A stretch of 64,000 nt of DNA, from positions 1 through 64,000 of the forward strand of contig JABWDB010000018.1 of assembly GCA_019614645.1 (NCBI GenBank). Direction: 5' to 3'. Below the pieces are notes generated by a model. The model saw only the letters and a program-made list of their open reading frames with translations. It made no database searches and was not told the origin of the DNA. The stretch is from Stratiolaelaps scimitus. Lineage: Eukaryota > Arthropoda > Arachnida > Mesostigmata > Laelapidae. This document shows positions 8,808-20,714 of the stretch, piece by piece. A program made the translations under genes and the position numbers. Numbering within the stretch: the first letter of the stretch is position 1; every line of letters starts with the position of its first letter.

Positions 8808-9044
8808 CTTCCCCCTTTTCCGAACATCCTAAGCAATAAATTTGTTTGTCCTATATAGGCTTGGTATTTCTTAATTGTCTTATAATATGCATGTTGTATA
8901 AGTATCGTATGTCGTAGATATGTCCTCTAGAACTTGGCGCTACTGGTCGAGTGGCGCTGTTATGTCATTTCTCTTTCCATTTTACGGGTTTGAGCTCTCT
9001 TTCAAACTCGGAGTGATCACTCGTCCTAGGGTTGTCAAATCGCC

Positions 9045-9708
9045 ATGTTGTCTCAATTGCGTTTGCGACGTGAACAAGCTATACGACGAAATCCGTTGGA
9101 GCCCGAGCAGCCTCTTGTTCATCGTGGTGTACTGCATCGTTCGCGGGTCGTCACTCGGTTCCTGCGACGTGTGATCTTTAACATGGCTATGGAGCAACCT
9201 GAAATCATTCCGATGGAAAAATCAGGCTCTTGAGCCCGCGAGGACAGTGTTTGTTGACGCTGTGGAGATTCAGGAGGTGGAGCGCATGCCTCCGGCTCCC
9301 GAGGTACCCCCGATTCCCAGGTCGGTGTGGGTGTGCCGCCTCTTGATCTTTGGCGGCCTTCTCCTCTTTGCCCTATGTATCATTCTTTCTGCTGTATGGT
9401 CGGGTGGGCTGGACCCGATCGTACAGGTTGAAGTTGAGACCCCTGTGGGTCCTTCAGCCACCACGGAGACCACCCGGATTGTTTTGAAGCCTGGGTTCTC
9501 CATCATTGTTGACCTTAATCATTTTTCGTGTAAGGGTCTGGTGTGTGTCTCCGCGAAGCGTCGAATGTGTGTAGTCTTGCCAGACTCTGGAGTTGAAGAG
9601 GATGACGGACCGTTACCATTCGCGATCAGCGCAGTACCAGTTGATCGTCTTCAGAAGTTGCATCGCCTCTGTGGCGGATTTCCGGCATACCAGGTCGTCG
9701 GACTCTGA
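9045..9708 (+). CDS. Antisense accessory gene of copia unit 2
   Basis: Same two-frame arrangement as unit 1 (first frame 9045-9233; second frame 9247-9708, first ATG 9286). The base corresponding to the unit 1 TGA is GGA here, so the second frame runs 33 codons further to LCGGFPAYQVVGL. This longer form is shared with unit 3 and is probably ancestral. Confidence 0.5.
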
Positions 9709-9876
9709 GCGCTGCCTGAGCAGAACCGGCTGGACCACGCAGAAATTTTGTGTGCTCTGGCGCAACAACCGTTTTTGTTGGACAAGAGTCCAATATTTTA
9801 AGCATCAATTTTATAAACGAATAAATAGTCATTAATTAAATATTGGTCATTGCGTTTTTTTTTTGTGTTGTTGTAT

Positions 9877-10350
9877 TTATGTTGTTTCCTCTGTGGTTGC
9901 TTGGTAAGGATTATCTGGGTCGGGTATTCTTGCATATATTTCTCTTGTCCTTCTATTGTGCATAAGGTAGATTGCGCATACTATTGATATTATTATGCAT
10001 AGTATAATTGTTGTTCCACTGGTTATTTTCCATCCTAGGCACTCTGCTTCATTTTTTGGTCTGGGTGTTGTGGTGCTGGGTGTTTGGTGTTTCTTGTAAT
10101 CTTCCCATATATTTTCTCCTCCTAGTGGTGGTTCGTTTATTCTTAGGCATACCCGGTTTGGTGATGCTCTTTGTTGGCACAGAATCTCATTCTCAATACA
10201 ATAGTTGGGAAATACATCTTTTGATGTTTCAGTAATCATGCAGCTGATTTCCAATGTGATGCATTGTGTATCACAGTCACTGTATGTAAAGAACGCGTTT
10301 ATACTTTCAATGATGATCAGTGTTGTGACGACGGCCTGGAAGGGCTGCAT
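9877..10350 (-). CDS. Envelope-like small membrane protein of copia unit 2
   Basis: 157 aa, identical in layout and virtually in sequence to unit 1: signal-like N-terminus, seven ectodomain cysteines, Thr/Pro stalk, one membrane segment, short tail. The frame is intact. Confidence 0.75.
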   Translation of the reverse strand: MQPFQAVVTTLIIIESINAFFTYSDCDTQCITLEISCMITETSKDVFPNYCIENEILCQQRASPNRVCLRINEPPLGGENIWEDYKKHQTPSTTTPRPKNEAECLGWKITSGTTIILCIIISIVCAIYLMHNRRTREIYARIPDPDNPYQATTEETT

Positions 10351-11431
10351 GCTTTCAGCTCGGACAGTCCAGCTAGCCGTGTCAAGCGCTGTATTGAAGC
10401 TTTAGTTAGCGGTTTGGTTAGCAGATCTGCTTCTTGTAGTTCAGTTGGTGTGTATTTTACCTTTAGATCGCCACTGTCAACTCGCTCTCTGATGAAATGA
10501 TATTTCACGTCAATGTGCTTGGATCGTTTGTGAAACTGTGGGTTGAGGATTAGTTTAAGTGCTGACTGATTATCTATCTGAATGATAGGTATTTCATCAT
10601 GCGAGAGTTCATGCAACAGTTGTTTGAGCCATAGTGCAGACTTGGCTGCCTCAGCTGCGGCCACAAATTCAGCCTCTGTCGATGATAGTGCCACGGTGGG
10701 CTGACGGGTCGATGCCCAAAGCACCGCGCCTCCGTTCTTCTTTATGATTTGACCGCTGGTTGAGCGGCGCGTGCTCGTATCTCCTGCGAAATCGGAGTCT
10801 GAAAAGACTTCCAACTTGTTACTAGCGCTGCTTCTGTAGGTGATTCCTAGGTCTGAGGTTGCGCTTAGATATCTGAGAATTCTTCGAGCCGAGTCCCATA
10901 ATCCTCTCGTGGGCTTGTCTAAGTATCGTGAAAAATAGCCAACGGCAAAGGCTATGTCGAAGCGTGTTCCTATTGTGAGATACATCAGTGTTCCGATCAA
11001 TTCGCGATATGGGAGTTCGGACTGGACTTCTGTTATATCCTCTGAGTATACGCTTTTGTCTATGGGAGTTGTGCTGGGTTTGCAATCCAGCATTTCGAAT
11101 TTCTCAAGCATTTCCTTTATGTACTTAGTTTGGTGGATGAAAATATCATTATCGCTATTAATTTCTATTTGTATTCCTAAGAAGTAGGATAAAGGTTTAT
11201 AGGTGATTTCCAGTTCTTGTTGGATTGATTGTAAGAAGTCGAGGACAGATGTTTCTGATTTACCAGCAATTATTGCATCGTCAACGTAGATGCATAGGAT
11301 GATTTTTTGTTCGTTGTTCCGATAGAATACGCAAGGGTCTGCCTTGCTCTGGGAGAGGTTTCGTTCAAAGAGTAAGTCTTTTAGTTTATAGTGAAAGCTT
11401 CTTGGAGCTTGTTTGAGACCATAAATGGCTT
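10317..11431 (-). pseudogene. copia RT (second half) and RNase H, unit 2
   Basis: Equivalent to 4126-5240, with YVDD and all RNase H blocks intact (ATG-started part 11111-10317, 264 aa). It carries the same upstream -1 frame break as unit 1. Confidence 0.9.
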
Positions 11432-11908
11432 CGTTTGTTTACATACTCTATCGGTTCCATCTTCAAAGCCGTGTGGTTGAGTCATGTAGATTTCTTCGGC
11501 TAGATCGGCATATAGAAATGCGGTTTTTACGTCAAACTGATACAGAACTAGTTTTTCGGCTGCTGCTATGCTCAGGATTGTGCGAATCGTTTCAAACCTG
11601 GCTACTGGGCTGAATAATTGCTTGTAGTCGATTCCTGCCTTTTGAGAGTACCCTTTTAGGACTAATCTTGCTTTAAATCGATCAAGTTCTCCCTGTGCAT
11701 TTCTTTTTACTTTGTATACCCATCTGCACCCTATCGCTCTCCGTTCGGGCGGTAATTGTGTAAGGGTCCACACATTGTGTGCTTTCATTGACTGTAGTTC
11801 TTCTTCCATAGCTCTTAGCCATTCTTTGCTTTGAGTTGATTCCAACGTATCCTCTATCGTGGTTGGTTCTTGTAATTCTATGCTTGTTGTGGTGCTTGCA
11901 TTCACCAC
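11381..11908 (-). pseudogene. copia RT (first half), unit 2
   Basis: 175 aa, equivalent to unit 1, with a few substitutions (for example EDTLES in place of EEALES, and KVKRNAQGELDRF). It ends at the same shared frameshift after RVCK. Confidence 0.9.
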
Positions 11909-12618
11909 ATTCGCCTCGAAGCGCTCTGGCGTAACTGTCTTGTTGTTGGCTCTTGAGTTGAACTGCTACTTTCGCCGTTCGTTTGGTCTCTCTCCGCTTT
12001 GTCTGCTGTATCACTTTTGTTTTGTCGCTCTTTCGATGTATCGGAGTCAGTTTCATCTCTCTGTCGGCTTCCTTTTTCTAAAGGGCTTGCTTTAGGGAAT
12101 ATTATATCTTTAGTACGTTTTAGTATTCTGGTTTCAGGGTCCCAAATTCGATATCCCATTCCTAGTTCACATAAACCGACTAATATTCCTGGATAGCTTT
12201 TTGTGTCGAACTTTCTCCTGTTTATATCTTGATTATAAAAGAAGCATTTTGTGCCGAAGGGATATATTTTTCCTAAGTATGGTTTCTTTCCATGTATCAA
12301 TTCATAAGCTGATTTGTCCGTTTCCTTATGAATTGTAATAGTATTTAGTACTTGTGCACAGAAATTTACGGCTTCCGCCCATAGATACTGGGGTAGCTTG
12401 CTGCTGATCAATTGTGTTCTAGCTAGCTCTACTAGAGTTCGGTTTGATCTTTCGGCAATTCCGTTTTGTTGAGGAGTTCGGGGATTGGAGAAAGTTTGGT
12501 CTGCGCCAATTTCGCTTAATAGCTTTCGGACCGTTCTATTCTTGAATTCCGTACCCTCATCGGAATGAAAACGGCTTATGTTGTGGCCAGTTTTGTTTCG
12601 ATACCACTTGACGAATTG
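11902..12618 (-). pseudogene. copia integrase C-terminal half and linker, unit 2
   Basis: Follows the in-frame TAG at 12619-12621. It has the same catalytic blocks and end point as unit 1, with minor substitutions such as RTKDIIF for RTNDIIF. Confidence 0.88.
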
Positions 12619-14382
12619 CTATATGTAGTCTGCAGTTTCGTCTTTGGTCTTTAGAAAATAGACCTGTCTATATTTACTGAATTCGTCAGTAAGGCAGAGA
12701 AAATGTTTCGCTCCTCCTACGGAGTCGACTGATGATGAACACAGGTCGGCATGGATTATACCTGTGGATCGGGCCCTTGACTCTTGTGGCTTTGATCTGT
12801 ATGTCGCTTTGTGTTGTTTTCCTTGAATGCATGCTTCGCATGATTCTAAATCATCATTGAACGGTATGTCGTTACGAGTGAGAGCTAGTTTCACTTTGTC
12901 TTTTCCTACATGCGCCAACGCTTCATGAGCGAGCTTTAAGCTGACAGGGACCTTTTTGTCTGCCTGTAGTACCTCAATGGGTTTATCATGAGCGAGCTTC
13001 GACCTGTCAGGGACCTTTGTGTCTACCTGCAGTACCTCAATGGGTTTATTATTTACTTGCATGTTTCTGGTTCCTTTTACTCTCAATACGAATAGGCCAT
13101 CTCGGCGCTTTGCACTCGAGTAACATGTGTCCTTGCACATTAACATTTCTTGTTTGTCTGCTGTGACAGTGTACCCATCGTCGGCCAATTTCCCAACGGA
13201 AATCAGGTTCCTTCTCATTTTTGGAACATATAGCGCTTTTCTTAACTCTACTGTCTTCATATTTTCGTAATCGCAAACCGTCAACACGGCTGTACCCTCA
13301 CCGATCGCTTTAATCGTGTGGGCACTTCCAACGCCGACGTCCCGGGTGTTCGCGTAACGTTCGTATGAGACAAACCACCTAGTGTCGTTCACTATATGGT
13401 GGCTAGCGCCACTGTCTATGATAAATTCTCTATCGCTTGCCTCTAATGCATGGTTTTTCTCCCGAGACATCTCTACCTCCTGAGCCTCGACTGTGAATGC
13501 CTCTACGTTGTTGGATTCCACATTACTCCCCTGAGCAGTTTGACGCCTTTTGGGTTGTCTGCACTCACGTGCAATGTGGCCTCGTTTGTGACAGTTGAAG
13601 CAGGTAACCTCGGTTCGGCGAACTGAGTTGCTTTTCCAGTGACTCTGTACTGTCCTACTTCCGTACCGATTCTGAGGTCTGCCACGACCTCTACGGCTTA
13701 TCGATACTTTAGAGAATAGTACCGTAGCACCTTCTACCTCGAAGTTGCCCTTGCGGGCTGCTTCGGCTGTGATCATTTCCGTAAGTGTGTCCAGATTTTT
13801 TTCTGAGCCAGTTTTGGTGCCCCATGCGAGCTTGAAAGGCTCCCATTCTCGAGGGAGAGCGTCGACAAGACGAGCGCATGCGATATCCCTATCGAGATTG
13901 GCTTTGAGCTCATCGAGCGTGAACATGAGTCGATTAAAGTAACTCATATTTTCAATGACTGTACGGGACGGGTTCCATTTGAACGCCATAAATTTTGTTA
14001 TGGCTTGATCCTTGAGCATGCCACTTTGTTTTGAAAATCTTGTCTGGATTTGAGTCCACATTGATGAGGCACTGACCATTTGCGATGTTCCATAGAATAT
14101 GTTTACTATAATGCGGGGGTGAAGTGAACTGAACAGAATTGTGCGAGCAGTTTTATTTCCTGCATCGTAGTGTTCTTGTTGCTTCTTCTGCTCGGGAGTG
14201 GGGGCAGTGTCTTTTGGAATTTTTGGTGGGACTAATTCACCTGAGGTCGTTTCCCAGGCATATGGTTCATTTTGTAGGATCACAGGAAGAAGTGTCTTCC
14301 ATGCCAGGTAGTTTTTGCCATCATCAGCTAGTATTATTGAGGCGCGATTACGACCGTTCTTTTCGTTCTCGTGGTGTGCCAT
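12619..14382 (-). CDS. copia gag-protease-integrase (N-terminal), unit 2
   Basis: 587 aa, uninterrupted, nearly identical to unit 1 (a few changes such as SGMLKDQ and ENMSYFN). CCHC knuckle, DSGAS protease and first integrase acid are present. It stops at the same TAG. Confidence 0.92.
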   Translation of the reverse strand: MAHHENEKNGRNRASIILADDGKNYLAWKTLLPVILQNEPYAWETTSGELVPPKIPKDTAPTPEQKKQQEHYDAGNKTARTILFSSLHPRIIVNIFYGTSQMVSASSMWTQIQTRFSKQSGMLKDQAITKFMAFKWNPSRTVIENMSYFNRLMFTLDELKANLDRDIACARLVDALPREWEPFKLAWGTKTGSEKNLDTLTEMITAEAARKGNFEVEGATVLFSKVSISRRGRGRPQNRYGSRTVQSHWKSNSVRRTEVTCFNCHKRGHIARECRQPKRRQTAQGSNVESNNVEAFTVEAQEVEMSREKNHALEASDREFIIDSGASHHIVNDTRWFVSYERYANTRDVGVGSAHTIKAIGEGTAVLTVCDYENMKTVELRKALYVPKMRRNLISVGKLADDGYTVTADKQEMLMCKDTCYSSAKRRDGLFVLRVKGTRNMQVNNKPIEVLQVDTKVPDRSKLAHDKPIEVLQADKKVPVSLKLAHEALAHVGKDKVKLALTRNDIPFNDDLESCEACIQGKQHKATYRSKPQESRARSTGIIHADLCSSSVDSVGGAKHFLCLTDEFSKYRQVYFLKTKDETADYI

Positions 14383-14524
14383 TATTCCTATTCTTTTCCT
14401 TTTAAAGGTTTAGCCCTTCTTACGCCGTGGAATTTTCGCTCTAACTTTCTATATGCGTGTTTACTTTTAGTTTTACTGACCTTTTCTCTCGTTGAGCGCG
14501 TACTTAGCCTCGTGCTGATAACGC

Positions 14525-15001
14525 TGTTAGAAGGCGGTAGATTCGATCTGCGTTAAAGTGACTGCAGATACTGCTCACGGCGAGAATGAACACACGTCTT
14601 TTACTTTTCTTCTGTAGCGACACCAGCTCACAACTGCGACCAGCTCCGGTATCTTCCTTTCGTTTATTGTGGCTTTATATATGCTTGTGGTCTTAAGCGT
14701 ATGTGAGGGAAAACACTTCAGTGTTTTCCGCTTTTCTATCTAGATGTTGTTGTAGCGCCCACCTTGACCCACTATCGTGGTCAGTCTTCGGCTTTCGTAA
14801 TTGCTGCGTAGTTTAAGATGTCTTAAGCATGAGCGCTGTGGCTTAGTGCTATATTTCGTCACGTCCTTCTTTTTTTCTTCGATGACTTTTTCTTTGTTGG
14901 TTGTATAACGAGCGTTACACTAACAGTGGTTGCTTTTACTTCTAATTTAAGGCTGATGGTGTTGGAAAAACATAATATCAGTTGTTGGCTGATATTTAAC
15001 A
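14525..15001 (-). repeat. LTR2: shared by unit 2 (5') and unit 3 (3')
   Basis: 477 bp and almost identical to LTR1, with the same edges: primer site at 14508-14524 on the left and polypurine tract complement at 15002-15015 on the right. Confidence 0.93.
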
Positions 15002-15238
15002 CTTCCCCCTTTTCCGAACATCCTAAGCAATAAATTTGTTTGTCCTATATAGGCTTGGTATTTCTTAATTGTCTTATAATATGCATGTTGTATAAGTATC
15101 GTATGTCGTAGATATGTCCTCTAGAACTTGGCGCTACTGGTCGAGTGGCGCTGTTATGTCATTTCTCTTTCCATTTTACGGGTTTGAGCTCTCTTTCAAA
15201 CTCGGAGTGATCACTCGTCCTAGGGTTGTCAAATCGCC

Positions 15239-15902
15239 ATGTTGTCTCAATTGCGTTTGCGACGTGAACAAGCTATACGACGAAATCCGTTGGAGCCCGA
15301 GCAGCCTCTTGTTCATCGTGGTGTACTGCATCGTTCGCGGGTCGTCACTCGGTTCCTGCGACGTGTGATCTTTAACATGGCTATGGAGCAACCTGAAATC
15401 ATTCCGATGGAAAAATCAGGCTCTTGAGCCCGCGAGGACAGTGTTTGTTGACGCTGTGGAGATTCAGGAGGTGGAGCGCATGCCTCCGGCTCCCGAGGTA
15501 CCCCCGATTCCCAGGTCGGTGTGGGTGTGCCGCCTCTTGATCTTTGGCGGCCTTCTCCTCTTTGCCCTATGTATCATTCTTTCTGCTGTATGGTCGGGTG
15601 GGCTGGACCCGATCGTACAGGTTGAAGTTGAGACCCCTGTGGGTCCTTCAGCCACCACGGAGACCACCCGGATTGTTTTGAAGCCTGGGTTCTCCATCAT
15701 TGTTGACCTTAATCATTTTTCGTGTAAGGGTCTGGTGTGTGTCTCCGCGAAGCGTCGAATGTGTGTAGTCTTGCCAGACTCTGGAGTTGAAGAGGATGAC
15801 GGACCGTTACCATTCGCGATCAGCGCAGTACCAGTTGATCGTCTTCAGAAGTTGCATCGCCTCTGTGGCGGATTTCCGGCATACCAGGTCGTCGGACTCT
15901 GA
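15239..15902 (+). CDS. Antisense accessory gene of copia unit 3
   Basis: Same as unit 2 (first frame 15239-15427; second frame 15441-15902, first ATG 15480), with the long C-terminus. Near-identity of the three copies means they cannot by themselves prove coding constraint. Confidence 0.5.
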
Positions 15903-16070
15903 GCGCTGCCTGAGCAGAACCGGCTGGACCACGCAGAAATTTTGTGTGCTCTGGCGCAACAACCGTTTTTGTTGGACAAGAGTCCAATATTTTAAGCATC
16001 AATTTTATAAACGAATAAATAGTCATTAATTAAATATTGGTCATTGCGTTTTTTTTTTGTGTTGTTGTAT

Positions 16071-16544
16071 TTATGTTGTTTCCTCTGTGGTTGCTTGGTA
16101 AGGATTATCTGGGTCGGGTATTCTTGCATATATTTCTCTTGTCCTTCTATTGTGCATAAGGTAGATTGCGCATACTATTGATATTATTATGCATAGTATA
16201 ATTGTTGTTCCACTGGTTATTTTCCATCCTAGGCACTCTGCTTCATTTTTTGGTCTGGGTGTTGTGGTGCTGGGTGTTTGGTGTTTCTTGTAATCTTCCC
16301 ATATATTTTCTCCTCCTAGTGGTGGTTCGTTTATTCTTAGGCATACCCGGTTTGGTGATGCTCTTTGTTGGCACAGAATCTCATTCTCAATACAGTAGTT
16401 AGGAAATACTTCTTTTGATATTTCCGTAATTATACAGCTTATTTCTAATGTGATACATTTTGGATTGCAATCACTGTATGTAAAGAACGCGTTTATACTT
16501 TCAATGATGATCAGTGTTGTGACAACGGCCTGGAGGGGCTGCAT
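16071..16544 (-). CDS. Envelope-like small membrane protein of copia unit 3 (variant ectodomain)
   Basis: 157 aa with the same topology. Bases 16395-16470 differ from units 1 and 2 at about 15 positions but change only six residues of the N-terminal ectodomain, keeping every cysteine. This looks like a tract acquired from a related element in which the protein was under constraint. Confidence 0.75.
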   Translation of the reverse strand: MQPLQAVVTTLIIIESINAFFTYSDCNPKCITLEISCIITEISKEVFPNYCIENEILCQQRASPNRVCLRINEPPLGGENIWEDYKKHQTPSTTTPRPKNEAECLGWKITSGTTIILCIIISIVCAIYLMHNRRTREIYARIPDPDNPYQATTEETT

Positions 16545-17625
16545 GCTTTCAGCTCGGACAATCCAGCCAGCCGTGTCAAGCGCTGTAGTGAAGCTTTAGT
16601 TAGCGGTTTGGTTAGCAGATCTGCTTCTTGTAGTTCAGTTGGTGTGTATTTTACCTTTAGATCGCCACTGTCAACTCGCTCTCTGATGAAATGATATTTC
16701 ACGTCAATGTGCTTGGATCGTTTGTGAAACTGTGGGTTGAGGATTAGTTTAAGTGCTGACTGATTATCTATCTGAATGATAGGTATTTCATCATGCGAGA
16801 GTTCATGCAACAGTTGTTTGAGCCATAGTGCAGACTTGGCTGCCTCAGCTGCGGCCACAAATTCAGCTTCTGTCGATGATAGTGAAACTGTGGGCTGACG
16901 GGTCGATGCCCAGAGCACCGCGCCTCCGTTCTTCTTTATGATTTGACCGCTGGTTGAGCGGCGCGTGCTCGTATCTCCTGCGAAATCGGAGTCTGAAAAG
17001 ACTTCCAACTTGTTACTAGCGCTGCTTCTGTAGGTGATTCCTAGGTCTGAGGTTGCGCTTAGATATCTGAGAATTCTTCGAGCCGAGTCCCATAATCCTC
17101 TCGTGGGCTTGTCTAAGTATCGTGAAAAATAGCCAACGGCAAAGGCTATGTCGAAGCGTGTTCCTATTGTGAGATACATCAGTGTTCCGATCAATTCGCG
17201 ATATGGGAGTTCGGACTGGACTTCTGTTATATCCTCTGAGTATACGCTTTTGTCTATGGGAGTTGTGCTGGGTTTGCAATCCATTATTTCGAATTTCTCA
17301 AGCATTTCCTTTATGTACTTAGTTTGGTGGATGAAAATATCATTATCGCTATTAATTTCTATTTGTATTCCTAAGAAGTAGGATAAAGGTTTATAGGTGA
17401 TTTCCAGTTCTTGTTGGATTGATTGTAAGAAGTCGAGGACAGATGTTTCTGATTTACCAGCAATTATTGCATCGTCAACGTAGATGCATAGGATGATTTT
17501 TTGTTCGTTGTTCCGATAGAATACGCAAGGGTCTGCCTTGCTCTGGGAGAGGTTTCGTTCAAAGAGTAAGTCTTTTAGTTTATAGTGAAAACTTCTTGGA
17601 GCTTGTTTGAGACCATAAATGGCTT
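16511..17625 (-). pseudogene. copia RT (second half) and RNase H, unit 3
   Basis: Equivalent to the other units. The ATG-started part (17305-16511) is 264 aa with small changes (EIMDCKPS, TVSLSSTEAEF, ASLQRL). YVDD and the RNase H blocks are intact, and the shared upstream frame break is present. Confidence 0.9.
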
Positions 17626-17656
17626 CGTTTGTTTACACACTCTATTGGTTCCATCT

Positions 17657-18100
17657 TCAAAGCCGTGTGGTTGTCATGTAGATTTCTTCGGCTAGATCGG
17701 CATATAGAAATGCGGTTTTTACGTCAAACTGATACAGAACTAGTTTTTCGGCTGCTGCTATGCTCAGGATTGTGCGGATCGTTTCAAACCTGGCTACTGG
17801 GCTGAATAATTGCTTGTAGTCGATTCCTGCCTTTTGAGAGTACCCTTTTAGGACCAATCTTGCTTTAAATCGATCAAGGTCTCTCTGTGCATTTCTTTTT
17901 ACTTTGTATACCCATCTGCACCCTATCGCTCTCCGTTCGGGCGGTAATTGTGTAAGGGTCCACACATTGTGTGCTTTCATTGACTGTAGTTCTTCTTCCA
18001 TAGCTCTTAGCCATTCTTTGCTTTGAGTTGATTCCAACGTATCCTCTATCGTGGTTGGTTCTTGTAATTCTATGCTTGTTGTGGTGCTTGCATTCACCAC
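17657..18100 (-). pseudogene. copia RT (first half), unit 3, shortened
   Basis: The same RT blocks as units 1 and 2 up to EEIYMT, where a private 2-base deletion near 17675 shifts the frame and ends it as TTRL after 147 codons. This lesion is additional to the shared breaks. Confidence 0.88.
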
Positions 18101-18810
18101 ATTCGCCTCGAAGCGCTCTGGCGTAACTGTCTTGTTGTTGGCTCTTGAGTTGAACTGCTACTTTCGCCGTTCGTTTGGTCTCTCTCCGCTTTGTCTGCTG
18201 TATCACTTTTGTTTTGTCGCTCTTTCGATGTATCGGAGTCAGTTTCATCTCTCTGTCGGCTTCCTTTTTCTAAAGGGCTTGCTTTAGGGAATATTATATC
18301 TTTAGTACGTTTTAGTATTCTGGTTTCAGGGTCCCAAATTCGATATCCCATTCCTAGTTCACATAAACCGACTAATATTCCTGGATAGCTTTTTGTGTCG
18401 AACTTTCTCCTGTTTATATCTTGATTATAAAAGAAGCATTTTGTGCCGAAGGGATATATTTTTCCTAAGTATGGTTTCTTTCCATGTATCAATTCATAAG
18501 CTGATTTGTCCGTTTCCTTATGAATTGTAATAGTATTTAGTACTTGTGCACAGAAATTTACGGCTTCCGCCCATAGATACTGGGGTAGCTTGCTGCTGAT
18601 CAATTGTGTTCTAGCTAGCTCTACTAGAGTTCGGTTTGATCTTTCGGCAATTCCGTTTTGTTGAGGAGTTCGGGGATTGGAGAAAGTTTGGTCTGCGCCA
18701 ATTTCGCTTAATAGCTTTCGGACCGTTCTATTCTTGAATTCCGTACCCTCATCGGAATGAAAACGGCTTATGTTGTGGCCAGTTTTGTTTCGATACCACT
18801 TGACGAATTG
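18094..18810 (-). pseudogene. copia integrase C-terminal half and linker, unit 3
   Basis: Follows the shared TAG (18811-18813). Catalytic blocks HSDEGTEF and QQNGIAER are present and the end point matches units 1 and 2. Confidence 0.88.
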
Positions 18811-20573
18811 CTATATGTAGTCTGCAGTTTCGTCTTTGGTCTTTAGAAAATAGACCTGTCTATATTTACTGAATTCGTCAGTAAGGCAGAGAAAATGTTT
18901 CGCTCCTCCTACGGAGTCGACTGATGATGAACACAGGTCGGCATGGATTATACCTGTGGATCGGGCCCTTGACTCTTGTGGCTTTGATCTGTATGTCGCT
19001 TTGTGTTGTTTTCCTTGAATGCATGCTTCGCATGATTCTAAATCATCATTGAACGGTATGTCGTTACGAGTGAGAGCTAGTTTCACTTTGTCTTTTCCTA
19101 CATGCGCCAACGCTTCATGAGCGAGCTTTAAGCTGACAGGGACCTTTTTGTCTGCCTGTAGTACCTCAATGGGTTTATCATGAGCGAGCTTCGACCTGTC
19201 AGGGACCTTTGTGTCTACCTGCAGTACCTCAATGGGTTTATTATTTACTTGCATGTTTCTGGTTCCTTTTACTCTCAATACGAATAGGCCATCTCGGCGC
19301 TTTGCACTCGAGTAACATGTGTCCTTGCACATTAACATTTCTTGTTTGTCTGCTGTGACAGTGTACCCATCGTCGGCCAATTTCCCAACGGAAATCAGGT
19401 TCCTTCTCATTTTTGGAACATATAGCGCTTTTCTTAACTCTACTGTCTTCATATTTTCGTAATCGCAAACCGTCAACACGGCTGTACCCTCACCGATCGC
19501 TTTAATCGTGTGGGCACTTCCAACGCCGACGTCCCGGGTGTTCGCGTAACGTTCGTATGAGACAAACCACCTAGTGTCGTTTACTATATGGTGGCTAGCG
19601 CCACTGTCTATGATAAATTCTCTATCGCTTGCCTCTAATGCATGGTTTTTCTCCCGAGACATCTCTACCTCCTGAGCCTCGACTGTGAATGCCTCTACGT
19701 TGTTGGATTCCACATTACTCCCCTGAGCAGTTTGACGCCTTTTGGGTTGTCTGCACTCACGTGCAATGTGGCCTCGTTTGTGACAGTTGAAGCAGGTAAC
19801 CTCGGTTCGGCGAACTGAGTTGCTTTTCCAGTGACTCTGCACTGTCCTACTTCCGTACCGATTCTGAGGTCTGCCACGGCCTCTACGGCTTATCGATACT
19901 TTAGAGAATAGTACCGTAGCACCTTCTACATCGAAGTTGCCCTTGCGGGCTGCTTCGGCTGTGATCATTTCCGTAAGTGTGTCCAGATTTTTTCTGAGCC
20001 AGTTTTGGTGCCCCATGCGAGCTTGAAAGGCTCCCATTCTCGAGGGAGAGCGTCGACAAGACGAGCGCATGCGATATCCCTATCGAGATTGGCTTTGAGC
20101 TCATCGAGCGTGAACATGAGTCGATTAAAGTAACTCATATTTTCAATGACTGTACGGGACGGGTTCCATTTGAACGCCATAAATTTTGTTATGGCTTGAT
20201 CCTTGAGCATGCCACTTTGTTTTGAAAATCTTGTCTGGATTTGAGTCCACATTGATGAGGCACTGACCATTTGCGATGTTCCATAGAATATGTTTACTAT
20301 AATGCGGGGGTGAAGTGAACTGAACAGAATTGTGCGAGCAGTTTTATTTCCTGCATCGTAGTGTTCTTGTTGCTTCTTCTGCTCGGGAGTGGGGGCAGTG
20401 TCTTTTGGAATTTTTGGTGGGACTAATTCACCTGAGGTCGTTTCCCAGGCATATGGTTCATTTTGTAGGATCACAGGAAGAAGTGTCTTCCATGCCAGGT
20501 AGTTTTTGCCATCATCAGCTAGTATTATTGAGGCGCGATTACGACCGTTCTTTTCGTTCTCGTGGTGTGCCAT
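18811..20573 (-). pseudogene. copia gag-protease-integrase (N-terminal), unit 3, frameshifted
   Basis: The same protein as units 1 and 2 but split: 20573-19965 (202 aa) carries the gag start and 20070-18811 (419 aa) carries the gag end, CCHC, protease and integrase start. The break is loss of one T in the T run near 19987-19994. Unit 3 is therefore the most damaged copy. Confidence 0.9.
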
Positions 20574-20714
20574 TATTCCTATTCTTTTCCTTTTAAGGTT
20601 TAGCCCTTCTTACGCCGTGGAACTTACGCTCTAACTTTCTATATGCGTGTTTACTTTTAGTTTTACTGACCTTTTCTCTCGTTGAGCGCGTACTTAGCCT
20701 CGTGCTGATAACGC

